The notes beneath the pieces were generated by a model. It was not told where the DNA came from. It did not search any database and saw only the letters and a program-made list of their open reading frames with translations. This document shows, one piece after another, positions 45,745 through 57,230 of a stretch of 64,000 nucleotides of DNA (position 1 is its first letter; every line of letters begins with the position of its first letter). The DNA comes from Heliocidaris erythrogramma (Eukaryota > Echinodermata > Echinoidea > Camarodonta > Echinometridae), in assembly GCA_025617745.1 (NCBI GenBank), contig CM046859.1:30090744-30154743 (forward strand). The letters are read 5' to 3'. Made by a program: the position numbers and the translations under genes.

Positions 45745-46335
45745 TTTTTCCGAAGGTTCGTTTTTCCGAAGGTTCGTATTTCCGAAGGTTCGTATTTCCG
45801 AAACACTAATTTCCCATGCCTGGGGGTTCATAATTCCGAAAATGAAAAAGGGTTCGTAATTCCGAACATTTGTTGCATTATTCCGAAGGTTCGTTAATCC
45901 GAAGGTTCGTTTATCCGAAGGTTCATAATTCCGAAAATGAAATAGGGTTCATATTTCCGAAGGTTCGTATTTCCGAAAATGAAAAAGGGTTCATAATTCC
46001 GAAGGTTCGTATTTCCGAAAATGAAAAAGGGTTCGTATTTCCGAAAATGAAAAAGGGTTCGTATTTCCGAAAATGAAATAAGGTTCGTATTTCCGAAAAT
46101 GAAAAAGGGTTCGTATTTCCGAAAATGAAATAGGGTTCGTATTTCCGAAAATGAAATAGGGTTCGTATTTCCGAAAATGAAATAGGGTTCGTATTTCCGA
46201 AAATGAAATAGGGTTCGTATTTCCGAAAATGAAAAAGGGTTCGTATTTCCGAAAATGAAAAAGGGTTCGTATTTCCGAAAATGAAATAAGGTTCGTATTT
46301 CCGAAAAATGAAATAGGGTTCATAATTCCTGGTAA
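45745..46335 (+). repeat. Left arm tandem array (16-bp and 26-bp units)
   Basis: Outer units are variants of TTCGTTTTTCCGAAGG; inner units are variants of GGTTCGTATTTCCGAAAATG plus AAATA, about 15 copies. Each unit holds the dyad TTCG-N6-CGAA. Because 26 is not a multiple of three but stops are absent, several frames stay open; none is a gene. Confidence 0.95.
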
Positions 46336-46804
46336 AAAAGGCGAATTCATCAGGAGCAGAGGTGTAGCAACGGGGGGGGGGGGGGAGAAAATGGAATAGG
46401 AAAGAAGACGTTTGGACCCCTTCCGGAAACCCCCCCCCCCAACCCTCTTCCACCAGCGGCGTCTTAGATTAGCTTTAAGATTATTCCAAAAGACTTGTGC
46501 CTCCAATGGTGCCAGTGCTCCCACAATTTTCCCTTAAACAGTAGCTACGCCACTGTTAAAGGGAAATTTAGGGTAACGATAGGATATTATGGTTTTAATT
46601 GCCATCTTCAAAAAGCGGATCTCTTTTCGACGAAAAGCACCTCCCCCACCCCCGCAATGAATAAAAAAATGAAATGGAGACACAAAACTGGGAAGGTTTA
46701 TAAAAGAGGAGAGGAGAAGAGAAAAGAGACGAAAATAAGAGGACGAGATTAGAAAAATCGAATAAGTGTTTATGTGTGTGTGTGTGTGTGAGGGTGTGTG
46801 TGTG

Positions 46805-46890
46805 CGTGTGGAAGTGTCGTAGTCGAACGGTTTACAGCGCTTGGAAACGCGAAGGTTGGGGGTTTGATCCCTGTTACGGCTTTTTTTGTT
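46805..46890 (+). repeat. tRNA-derived SINE head
   Basis: GTCGTAGTCGAACGGTTTAC resembles an A-box region, and GGGGGTTTGATCCCTG is a B-box with T-stem, followed closely by a T-run terminator. Confidence 0.5.
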
Positions 46891-47676
46891 GTAAAAAATA
46901 TGATAGCAACTTTCCTTTTTTTTTTAATTTACGAGCGCGCGAAGCTAGCGACCAAAAATAATTGTGCCTTTCCGTTGTGAAAAATCATAAAAATAACATA
47001 TTTCGGCATATAATGACTGGAATATGAGGATATTCGGGCACCTCACTCCTTGAATATGAGGTGTGAGTTGCCGGAATATCGGCACTTTCAAAATCCGGGG
47101 GAGGGGGGTTGGCTGCAGCAGCCCCCCTTCTCGTACGCCTATGCCTAGGCCTATGTTAAGTACACAGTTGCGATTGATTTTAACTTGCGATTGTTTCAAA
47201 TAAATCGCTTCAACTCCTTATAAGGCGGGGCACTGGTTGATAAAAGCCATTAATTTAGGTCAGAATGTTTTCTTCTCCATGTGTAATTCCTTATTTCTAT
47301 TTTTTACGATGAGGATTGTTTTACTCTCAATGTCTTTTAGTGTTTTGTAATTCGTTATGCTTGTAAAAGTTATTTCAAACTTCAGGTCAGCGGTTGTAAC
47401 TGTTAAAAACGCAGACTGTGCAGTAAAATGAAGCAACTCATTAGAATCTGTACAAATTTATTATGCTGTAAGCAGCTGTATAAAATGAAAGATTTTCATC
47501 CATGTTTAGAAATGATGGTATTTTGGCAAAGTTAAAGAACATGTTCAATGATTTTAATCTATTTATGCGGCATAGATAGTTAGGATTATTCCCTGTATGA
47601 TAATTATTTTAGCCCGACTGAAAGAAAACTAAACATTTTGATCCACTATTCTTCAAATTTGGTTGTATGTTGCTTT

Positions 47677-48586
47677 TAAAGGAGAATTAACCCCTGAGTA
47701 CAAATTTACTTATATTGAAAGGTGTAGTATATTCCTACTTATTGGCCTAAATCATTTTCCAATAAGATATCAGAAAAGGGTATAATAAGATATTCCAACA
47801 CCCGGTATCGTCTACTACTCATTTACATGGGGGCTGCCATTTTCTTGCTGATTTGGATTTGTACATGAACCATTGAGAAATGTTCCGGTCAGGAAGATAT
47901 TTTGAATCCAAGACCTAAATTGATTTTCTTCATTACCTAAAATCCCATATGTGACGAAAAATATAAAGTGGGTGTTTACATGATTTATAAAAATTAAATC
48001 TTTATAATGATACTTTTAAATTGTCTGGTTTTGCTTAACAAAAATCTATTTTCTTGGGTTTGCCAAACAGAGCAAAGCATAATATATGCAGCATGCATTC
48101 TGACTTTTCAAGTCCCATTATCCGAAAGCAGGTGAATGCATAGTTTGCCGCTATAGATGCTCAGGGAAGAAGCATCCATAAAATTTGAATTAATTTGCTC
48201 CGTCCATTGCGTCACAGTATCTAGAAAATAGATTTATATTAAGCGAATATCGATTTTCAACAGAAATATATAAGGAAATCTTCAGTTTAAAAATAAATTG
48301 ACATATCTATTCTATATTTTAAATCTCAAATGGGTTTTTAATTTTGAAAAAGGCAATTGGGCATTTGGATTAAGAAAATCTTCTTGTACACATAAAAAAA
48401 ATGGCAGCCCCCATGTATTGCTAGCAGACGATACATATTGCTAGCAGATGATAAATTTTGCTCAGAAAATCTTGATTCGTATCGATCTCGTATATTTTGA
48501 CGCGAAGCCATATAGTCTAACAAGTAGGAATAAATAACACCTTTGAACACTATCGTCTTTATTGTTTGAGGTTAATTCTCCTTTAA
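47677..48586. mobile_element. Non-autonomous element with TTAA target sites (902 bp)
   Basis: TTAA at 47677-47680 and 48583-48586 flank terminal repeats AGGAGAATTAACC; similarity of the arms extends about 70 bases (AAAGGTGT..TATTCCTACTT on both). An inner inverted pair (ATGGGGGCTGCCATTTT and its complement) lies further in. TTAA targets are typical of piggyBac and Kolobok elements. No transposase. Confidence 0.75.
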
Positions 48587-48843
48587 TCATTATCATTATA
48601 TTCAATTAGCGATTGCACCTGACCTATATACTTACACATAATATGCCAGTATAAAGAGTTATTTTTATTCTTCAGATGCGGTGTGCTACATAGCAGTGGC
48701 TTTAACATTTTTGTTGTTGCTCACTTGTTATCTTTCTTTTCTTGAATTTGGTTTTCTTAAGAAGTATCTGCTGCACGGCAAGTTCTGTTGGAATTGTAAA
48801 GTGTTTGAAAACTATCTGCGTCATAGATCATCTGTATTTACAT

Positions 48844-48847
<4 letters not shown>

Positions 48848-48881
<34 letters not shown>
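48848..48881. repeat. (TA)n microsatellite
   Basis: About 17 uninterrupted TA units. Confidence 0.95.
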
Positions 48882-48885
<4 letters not shown>

Positions 48886-48964
48886 GTATGTTCTTATCTA
48901 TTTTTGTTATGAGTTTATTTTCATGATTTTGTTGGCTATTATTGTTACTTACTATTGCTATCAG

Positions 48965-49042
48965 GGCCTCATGGAATACCACCAATATTGGTGATAATGA
49001 GTCACCCTGTATAAATATCAGAAATAAATAAATAAATAAATC
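48965..49042 (+). repeat. LINE 3' UTR end
   Basis: CAGGGCCTCATGGAATACC...GTCACCCTGTATAAATA with an (AAAT)n tail resembles the 3' end of the LINE at 10494-12199 (CAGGGCCCCTTGG...CTACCCTGTTAAAATAAA). Confidence 0.65.
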
Positions 49043-49356
49043 ATTTCAGATATGCGGCAAACAAAATGCTGTATAGTTGTGTAAGCAAGGTCATTACTTA
49101 CAGGATACTTCATTCATTTACCTCTACAATTTAAGATTTTAATCTGTTTTAAGAAATGTTAATACTTTTGCAAGGTTATAAAACATGCTCAATGATTTCA
49201 GTCTGCCCTGCTGCATAAATTGTTTAAGATATTTTGCATTATAGTTTGGTTTTACTTTTTGTTTCCTTTTATGATAATCATATCAGCCTGATGATAAGAC
49301 TCCTTCTTTAACTTGTTACGATCCATCTTTCTTCGGCTTTGGTTGTTTATGGTATC

Positions 49357-49570
49357 TATTCATTTATTTATTATTATTACTAGTATTATTTGTATTATTA
49401 TTATTATTATTATAATTATCATTATTATCATTATCATTAGTATTAGTATTATCTGTTTTATCATTTTTATTATTATTATTACTAATATTATCAGTATTAT
49501 AATTTTTATTATTGATAATATTATTGTTGTTGTTTTTATTGTTATTATTATTATTATTACAATTGTTATT
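49357..49570. repeat. (ATT)n-rich array
   Basis: Degenerate ATT triplets; the Ile-rich frame over it is an artefact. Confidence 0.9.
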
Positions 49571-49876
49571 ATGAAGTGGACTACCCAGAATTACGATGAC
49601 AATGTCATTTTGGATGGAGTTATGCGACCAGACTTAGATATTGCACCGGTTACTCTACTATTGCTTCTTTTATTTCCCTTGTCATGATCGTATAATTGGC
49701 CTATAGCCTATACGTATCAATAATAATTATGCTTGTTATAATACGTTGTGCTACTTGCCAGGCTATTTATTAAACATAGCAGTGACTCCTTTATGAACTC
49801 TCTGTAATATTACGTTGTTGTTTTTATTGCTGTTGTTGTTTTGGGGACCGGAGGGGAGGGCTTGTAGAGTCATCTA

Positions 49877-50027
49877 CAGAGCCATATTACAGACTTCGGC
49901 CAACTCGGTTTATTTGGGCACAACATGGCGTATATTCCTTTGTTTAGTGCTTGCCTAACAAAGCAACAAGCGCCATATTGCTACCTACATGGAGCCGAGT
50001 TGGCCAAACTCTGTAATAGATGGCTCT
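49877..50027. mobile_element. Hairpin MITE (about 150 bp)
   Basis: CAGAGCCATATTACAG...TTCGGCCAACTCGG at the left mirrors the right end with two small gaps; an inner pair (TTTGTTTAGTGCTTG / CAACAAGCGCCATAT) also partly pairs. Confidence 0.7.
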
Positions 50028-50187
50028 GAGGGCTACGGATGCAGGACGCCCCACCTTATTTTTAGTATACACTTTTCATAGTATACTTTTTTAATCACAA
50101 TTTATGTTGAATGTTGACGAAGTAATTACATCTTACATGTCTTAATGATAATAAAGTGTCAATGTTTGGCTCGCTGGAATCCAGCAG

Positions 50188-50395
50188 CGTGTGTGTGTGT
50201 GTGTGTGTGTGTGTAATTGGGTTTTTACAGACGTGTATCAATCAGATATGATTATTTACGTCTGGGACCGACCTTTAACGTCACCATCCGAAAGACGTGA
50301 CTCAGTCTCGAACCTGGGTCCGCTGAATCAGTTTATAACTTCCACTGTTAGCTGGATTACAGGCGCACGCCACAACGCCCAGTTGTGGTGCCCGA
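50188..50395 (-). ncRNA. SINE with 7SL RNA-like head
   Basis: Read on the minus strand, the head (about 50390-50320) contains ACTGGGCGTTGTGGCGTG and GCGCCTGTAATCCAGCTA, the signature of the 5' Alu domain of 7SL RNA (about 27 of 35 aligned bases match the human sequence I recall). CCCAGGTTCGAGACTGAG follows at the B-box position. The body (CGTCTTTCGGATGGTGACGT, GGTCGGTCCCAGACGTAAAT, CTGATTGATACACGTCTGT) and the (AC)n 3' tail match the element at 61999. It therefore looks like a retroposed chimera of a 7SL head and a shared tail. Confidence 0.7.
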
Positions 50396-51349
50396 ACATC
50401 CTTTTATTTTGGGAAGCGAGATGGTCGGCTATCCTTATCTGTGGGCGGGAAGGTACTCAAAATGTTATCGTTGTTTGGATCATCTGGTAACAAAATCATT
50501 ATTCTATAGACAATATCTCCTTTTTTTTTACTTGCTCACTAGCGCGTAAGATTTAGAAACGGAATAGTTTGGGACAGGGAACGCCCTTCATTAGGGCGAG
50601 TGAAGTGCCCAAATATTCCATATTCGGCAGCAGGGTTAAGTAATATTATTCATGGCTCATTATTACATGTTCTACATTTGTCTTTTGATGGCGAAATTGC
50701 ATTTCCATTACAATAAAAAAAAGGGTTTTATGTTTTTTTTCTAACTCGCTTCGCTCGCTTGCAAATTGTAGAAACGGGGAGTATGATATTCTGCCAAGAG
50801 GCATCAGCTCCCCCTTTCAAAAACATTACGTGGCCATTTTCTGCTTGTAAAGATCTACTTGGAACTTTGGTGTGTCTCATTTTCCAAAGCGGTATATACA
50901 TTATATAAATAACTTCAAGCCAATTTCGTTGTAGCAAATTTAATCCGGAATCCGATCATTCACTTTCTTCAATACATCAGTATGTATTTTAATCACCAAA
51001 GTAATATCATTTTATGAGAAATGAAACATGTATTCCTGAGGCGCTCGCTCACAAATATTGGTTATTATAATATGAACAATGATAATAATGATAATAATAT
51101 TAATAATAATAACAATAATGATGATAATTATAATAATAATTATAATAATAATAATAATCATAATAATAATAATGATAATATTGATAGGAATTACGATAAT
51201 ATAATGGCTATTTCTCTGGATTTTATTATAATTGTTATCATCATTGTTATGATTATTGAGTACGAAATTAATATCTTTACACTTGGCCGTCTTTCCCCTC
51301 CTACCTATCCGAAATACGGATTGACGCCGTATTCTCTGAATTTACAACC

Positions 51350-51800
51350 TGTTTTCATTTTCGGAAATACGAACCCTTTTTCATTTTCGGAAATACGAAC
51401 CCTATTTCATTTTCGGAAATACGAACCCTATTTCATTTTCGGAAATACGAACCCTTTTCATTTTCGGAAATACGAACCCTTTTTCATTTTCGGAAATACG
51501 AACCCTATTTCATTTTCGGAAATACGAACCCTTTTTCATTTTCGGAAATACGAACCCTTTTTCATTTTCGGAAATACGAACCCTTTTTCATTTTCGGAAA
51601 TACGAACCTCATTTCATTTTCGGAAATACGAACCTTCGGAATTATGAACCCTATTTCATTTTCGGAAAAACGAACCTTCGGAAAAACGAACCTTCGGAAA
51701 AACGAACCGTCGGAGTAACGAACCTTCGGAATAACGAACCTTCGGAATTATGAACCTTCGGAAAAACGAACCTTCGGAAATACGAACCTTCGGAAAAACG
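51350..51800 (-). repeat. Right arm tandem array (26-bp and 16-bp units)
   Basis: About 12 inner units with CGGAAATACGAACCCTTTTT and then outer units of CGGAAAAACGAACCTT, i.e. the complement of the left arm in mirrored order. Frames reading FSFSEIRTLFHFRKYEP are repeat artefacts. Confidence 0.95.
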
Positions 51801-51810
51801 ACATGTAACC

Positions 51811-51995
51811 TCGGATTTATCGGTGTGCCCGATGCTCACCGGGAAAAGTGCTCACTGTGCATCAAGTAACATGGAGCTGTGATGCATCTACTCGATGATG
51901 AGGGCCTAGGGGCAAGGGTCACAAACCTTCATTGCATACTCATAATTGTGCACTGCGTATATATGTACGTAGTAGACAGTGCGTATTTCAATTCG
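51811..51995 (+). repeat. Host repeat of the foldback insertion, copy 1 (right part)
   Basis: CCCGATGCTCACCGGGAAAA, GGAGCTGTGATGCATCTA, GATGAGGGCCTAGGGGCAAG and GTAGTAGACAGTGCGTATT match 56338-56515 almost base for base. The left part of this copy is at about 45689-45732. Confidence 0.85.
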
Positions 51996-52052
51996 CAAGA
52001 ATCGAAGAAAATTCGTTCGCTCGCATTGTTATTCTCAATTAAAGGGTTCCGT

Positions 52053-52898
52053 CCATTGGCGTAGATCCGTGCATTCCTTCTTTTCATTTAAAACCATTTT
52101 GGGATGCTCTAAAATGCAAGCTTTATAGACAGACATGTGAAAAAGGGTATCCCCCTCCCACACCCTCCCCGCTCGGTCGCTTCGCTTAGTGGCGTTTCTG
52201 GGGGCAGGGGCAGGTGCCCCGGGCGGCACTTGGAGGGGGCTCAAAAAGGAGAGAAAGAAAAAAGGGGGAAATGAAGAAATATCATAGATAAATGCACTAG
52301 AAATCTAGTTTTTGAAGGTTTGAAAAGCGAATATTTTCCAAGGCTCGGTCGCTTTGCTCCATCACATAATTATTTTCTATCAGGATCTCGTAATTTCGCG
52401 CCCCCAGTAGCCTATATAGTTCTTAAATAGCTTAAAGGGTTCAAAATTTGAAGAAAAAACAAACAAACAAAGATGTAATTGCTTTGCTCGCTATATCATG
52501 TAAGTTTCATATGACTCCTGCTAAATATTGCGCCCCCACTATAAAGGGTTCAACTTCAGTTGAAAGAAATCTCAACGTCAGGTAGCCTTGCTGAATTTCT
52601 CGACTATTTATAAAGCATATAGGGTATTCATTAGTTTTGCTTCCGATTGTAGAAGTGAGTGAATATAAAACCGGTTATGAATGTTTAAAATTCGAGCTTC
52701 TCTATAAATACCGCTCAATTGCCGTTGTCAACTGCAATATATCCTGGGTAAAATGCACAAGAAATTGCGTTTTGTAGGGTTAAAGATTGGAAAATAATAA
52801 AGTAGATAAGTTTGGGCACTCGGGGGGGGGGGGGGGGGGGGGGGCGTAACTTCATTGTTTGCCCCGGGCGCCATAATCCCTAGATACGCTACTGGCTT
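52053..52898. mobile_element. Probable hAT-like non-autonomous element
   Basis: The left end CATTGGCGTAGATCC and the right end read inward (CAGTAGCGTATCTAGG) are similar. The interior contains several GCTCGGTCGCTTCGCT-like words and a poly-G tract at 52822-52844. Boundaries are approximate. Confidence 0.45.
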
Positions 52899-53005
52899 CG
52901 CTCCCTCGCCGGTCATTCCCTCAATCATGAACACGGATCGACACCCTTGACCACACTACTCTTTTTGGAAAAGTAAGTTAACTCCTTTACTTTGACACAG
53001 TCATG

Positions 53006-53379
53006 CAGGGGCGGATCCAGGATTGAGTATAAAAGGGGGGCACACAAATGCAAATGCAGGTTTGCCAACTTTTGGAAAAGGTAGACCCGTATTTTTTTTG
53101 TCTCACCAGCTTCTCAAAAAGTAAAAAAAAAAAATTTTCGCCAGACCTTCAAAATTCGCTCAGTGTGTGTGTGTGTGTGTGTGTGTGCGTTTGTTTAGCA
53201 TTATGTCCGAGGACATTTTCGGACAGAGAACAAAAAAAAAAATCATGACAACAATGGTCCTCGGAAGCCGGACAATAGTCCTCGAACGTCGAACAATGAA
53301 TTTATGCCTTATTCCGTCGACTGTCCGAGGACGAGTAACAATAGAGGAACAATAGTTGTCCTCGGAAGTAAAGCCATGT

Positions 53380-53420
<41 letters not shown>

Positions 53421-53556
53421 TGTGGGGGGGGGGGTTATGGGGGTCCAGTTTCCCTCTATAATTCCCTGACAAGCAAAAAAAATGCATACTTTTCTTCCAA
53501 AAGGGGGGGGGCACTGGCTGGAAGTGTCCCCCCCCCCCCCTGGATCCGCCAATGCA
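53006..53556. mobile_element. hAT-like non-autonomous element, family G copy 2
   Basis: Left end CAGGGGCGGATCCAGG and right end CCTGGATCCGCCAATG form an imperfect inverted terminal repeat; CATG(CA) adjoins both ends. Inside are two (GT)n runs and TGTCCGAGGAC-type inverted words. The 3' part matches copy 1 at 39061-39243. Confidence 0.7.
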
Positions 53557-54040
53557 TGCAGAGTTACCGCCCTTCTGGATCTCAACAGACGTATGCCAGT
53601 CACTGTCAAATCAAAAGTGTCTTTGCAATCATGGCTTGTGAGCAATATCGAAGAACTTTGTTGATATTATTTTTGCCATGTGAAAGCTTGGTGGTTTCTA
53701 CTCAAGTTTTCCAATTTCCGACGCTCAGTACTTTCATGCGATTTTCTTCCTCCTTTAAAAATATTCATCGCAAAGAAATACAACCTATATGCCATTGTAA
53801 CAATTCACTCTTTACATTTAATTTTTTCACTCTCAATTAAGTAATCTAAATTGAGAAAAGTTCAAGTTTAATGGTAAAATGTCACCTATTAACATTATGA
53901 TGAAAAGAAAACTTTAAGAAAAAACAAACAAACAAACAAATGCTAGTGACTTTCACTTGATTTAAGAAACAGGGTACCGGCAAAGAGTTTAAATACTATT
54001 TAAAGTCTTTGGTACCGGTACTGTTATCAGAGATAGCCGA

Positions 54041-56138
54041 GGTAAGCAGGCCCGTAACTAGGATTTTTGCGGGGGGGGGGGGGTCGACATTGGAATAAGT
54101 GGACCTTTCTGAGGGAGCGAAGCGACCGAGCAGGGTGTCGGGTCAGGGGGTGTGCCCCTACAAGGATATGGGCATGAGCGTAGTCAGAATTTGACAGGGG
54201 GTGGGTCAAATGTGAAGCCCAAACATATACTACCACTGTGTTGGATTCCAAATACTGCGAGCGAGCAAAGCGAGCGAGAGAAAAATAAAAATGTTCTTTT
54301 AAATGGCAAAAATTTTATTTCATTTAATGATTAGTCATGCACTAAGTAAAGCTATATCTCCGGTCATCTAGCTGCCACATGCAGGAATCATTCATATTAA
54401 TAAAGTTTTAGGAAGTGAAGCGAACGGGGGGGGGGGGGCACTTTGCTGTTGTTCTTTTATAGAAAATCAACCCTAATATCTGGGCGCCATGGCGATAGGG
54501 CAGTGACGTGCCGAAAATTGTCATAACATTGAATATTTATGGACCTCGCTGCATGAAACATCTCGTTTATAAGGTTTGCGAGCGAGCGAAGCGAGGAAAA
54601 ATTCACTGACTTTGCTGTAGCGCATTTCAATAAAGAAAGTGGACCGAACAAGTATTCGGGTGTCATGGCGGTAGGGCAACGACGTGCCTGAATATTGCAA
54701 TAACATCCTATGGAAATATTCATGGACCTCGCTGCCTGAAAGTATCTCATTTCTAAGATTTGCGAGCGAGCGAAGCGAGCGAAGAAAAATGCACTTTAAT
54801 TTGTTGCTCATTTCATTATAGAAAGTAAGGTAACCCTAATTTCTGGGCGCGGTGGCGGTTAAGGCGGTGACGTGCCCGAAAATTGTCATAACATTGAATA
54901 TTCATGGACATAATTACAATAACATATTACTATGGAAATATTCTCCGCTGCCTGAAACTATTTCGTTTCAGAGTTTTGTGAATGAGCGAAGCGAGCGACG
55001 AAAACGCACTTTACTATCTCCCAAATGTTTCAAAACACCCAATTGTTATATTGGGCATCTTGTTATTTCTGATTAGAGTTTCCAAGAAGTAGATGTTTTA
55101 TTAAATACTCTCATGGCATTCGGGTGAACAGGCTGTATTAGAGGACCATGAATGACTAGACCGGTCCGCCAGGAGTACTCCATGCAATTTGAGAGCGGGA
55201 CAATTTTTCATTTTAAAGTGAACAGACACATTAAATACCCCTCTCTCTTTTCCATATCTCATTCATTTTCGTCAGATTTTTTCGAATTCGTCCGACCTGG
55301 CAATCCGTTGCAAAATTTTATCATCAAATCCATCTTTGGGAAGTCGATTTCAAGAATTTGTCATTCAATTCGTCACATAGACAAGACCTTACAACGAGCG
55401 GGTGACGATTTGAATAACTCTCTATACTCTTTCAGTCTTTGACAAAATCGATAGCAAAATGAACAATAAATTCCGAAAATGAATGGCCAATGTATATTGT
55501 CTAGGCCGTATTATTAAGATGCAGGACAATAGCAAGTGTTCAAACTGAAGGAAACCCGGCTGGAAACCCGGCTGGAAAACCGGCTGGAAACGTTATTATC
55601 TCACATTATTTCCAACTTCCTTCCTCTCTCCCTTTCACGTGACCCCCTGTGCGCCTCTCCCCTATCGAAGCCAGTTGGTATGGAAATGTTTTTAATAATT
55701 TAACCTAAAACTCACTATTCTGATGTCACTTTGGATAATTTGTTTCGCCTAATGATTATTTTTGTTGTTGCTGTTGAAGCAGATTTCTGTTTGGGGGCGA
55801 TACTACAACGAATTTGAATAATGCTTTGAATGACGCTTTGAAAGAAAATCGATTGCAACATGGCATAATGTACAAAATTCGAAAATGAATGGTGAAAGAC
55901 GACATTGATTAATTATAGATTTGCCAGATTAGGAAGTTACGGGACAAAATCAAAATAAAATGTATTAAATAGACGGAAAGACCGATATTTTATCACTTTA
56001 TTTTTCCCTTTCCATCATCTCTCCCCTCGCTTCTTTTTTTTTTTCCTTTTTTTTTTAAGCGGACCTCTGCTCGCCAACGGGGGGGGGGGGGGTTCGTTCG
56101 AACCCCTGAACCCCCCTAGGTACGGGCCTGGGTAAGCA
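54041..56138. mobile_element. hAT-like element (2.08 kb) inserted in host repeat copy 2
   Basis: GGTAAGCA lies at 54041-54048 and 56131-56138. Terminal repeats are (CA)GGCCCGTAACTAGG at the left and CAGGCCCGTACCTAGG read from the right. The duplication can be read as 8 bp (GGTAAGCA) or 6 bp (GGTAAG), depending on whether CA belongs to the element. The interior has four tandem-like segments of about 180-220 bases with GCGAGCGAGCGAAGCGAG, TGGGCGC(C/G)(A/G)TGGCG and ATATTCATGGAC. No transposase. Confidence 0.75.
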
Positions 56139-56515
56139 TGCACGTATCGGATTTATCAGACTACTAAAAAAAATCATGGAGAAAGAATTCAGCTTGAGCA
56201 GGCTCCAAGAACTAAACTGTCTTTAGTGTCAGTATTATTAGGTTGATTGGTATGGCATAAAATGAAGAATTAAAAGAGGGTCGTTCATATTATCAAAGGC
56301 CTAGAAAATGAAAAGTGCTAAAGTACTGATCGATCGCTGTGCCCCGATGCTCACCGGGAAAAGTGCTCACTGTGCATCAATGTTGCATCATGGAGCTGTG
56401 ATGCATCTATCTACTACTCGATGATGAGGGCCTAGGGGCAAGGGTCACAAACCTTCATTGCACACATACATGTACACTGCATATACATGTACGTAGTAGA
56501 CAGTGCGTATTGTGC
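56139..56515 (+). repeat. Host repeat copy 2 (right part) with empty foldback site
   Basis: TGCACGTATCGGATTTATC at 56139 equals the joined flanks of the foldback element at 45725/51811. The part from 56338 matches 51825-51995; about 185 bases between these are absent in copy 1. Confidence 0.8.
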
Positions 56516-57230
56516 ATACTCGGCCAACATAATTGGGCTAATTTTATTTCGCTATCATAATAAAATCACGTCGATAATGTACTTTCTATAATTTATTCTA
56601 TAGGCCTGCATAATATTAGACATATTTTGGGCTAAGGGCTGAAAATGCCTTTTGGTTTGTTTTATTCCTTCAAGATTTTCTAAATGCGCACGCTCCTGAA
56701 TCCAGGGCGAAAGTATCCTAATTTCAATTTCAGAAAATTCTCTTAAAGTTTCAAACGCTTTCTTCCCTAACGTGTAGGCAGTCACTTTTGTTCAGATCCA
56801 CGCTCCCAATTCAGAGTAAAATGTATCAAATTATGCATCTTTTTAGGCTGAAAATAATTTCCATTGCTTAATTGCTTTCCAGTCTACAAGATATCCTAAG
56901 GATTTTGTTTGTGTGCCCCAATCTATCTATATATATGACAAAGTTGAAATGCACATTTTCACCAACTCAATTCACTCAAAGTGACACTCCATGGCAAATA
57001 ATTCTACGAGTATATAGGTTCAGTTGTTGTTGTGGTTTTTTTTAGAGAATTATCCTCGACCTAGTTCGCAAAGTTAAAATGAGGATCTGATTTTACATTT
57101 TTAAATGCTTTTTTACATAGGCTTATACTACTTAATGCTTATGCAATGTCTTATTCATTATTTTTTTTCAGGATTGGAGAGGAGATCTCACCCACACCCA
57201 TAGTGCGTATCTTATATGGAAGTAGAACTA
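56516..57230. other. No gene recognised
   Basis: A minus-strand frame at 56555-56785 shows no similarity to anything I know. Nothing else seen. Confidence 0.45.

Larger units (their letters stand above)
45725..51818. mobile_element. Foldback element, 6.08 kb, with 8-bp target duplication
   Basis: The 8-bp word TCGGATTT sits at 45725-45732 and 51811-51818. Inside, both ends contain TCGTTTTTCCGAAGG preceded by GG...CAT (10 nearly matching outer bases), then outer 16-bp tandem units and inner 26-bp units, the two arms being inverted relative to each other. A related empty site (GCACGTATCGGATTTATC) is present at 56141. Tandem-repeat arms with modular outer and inner parts recall the TU foldback transposons described from sea urchin. 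No transposase frame is present; the centre carries several other repeats. Confidence 0.85.

Noticed and set aside
45745-46335. CRISPR-like appearance of regularly spaced repeats
   Set aside because: Units are directly adjacent without unique spacers, there are no cas genes, and the context is a eukaryotic genome with introns.
45923-46524. Two overlapping minus-strand frames of about 176 codons with FSFSEIRTLFHFRKYEP repeats
   Set aside because: They are two readings of the same 26-bp tandem array of the foldback element; openness follows from the repeat unit, not from coding selection.
51021-51647. Plus-strand frame of 208 codons with Asn-rich start and FRKYEP repeats
   Set aside because: The first half is an (AAT)n-like stretch and the second half is the right foldback array.
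53160-53840. Several overlapping frames with Cys-Val or Thr-His runs
   Set aside because: They read through (GT)n and poly-G tracts of a non-autonomous transposon.
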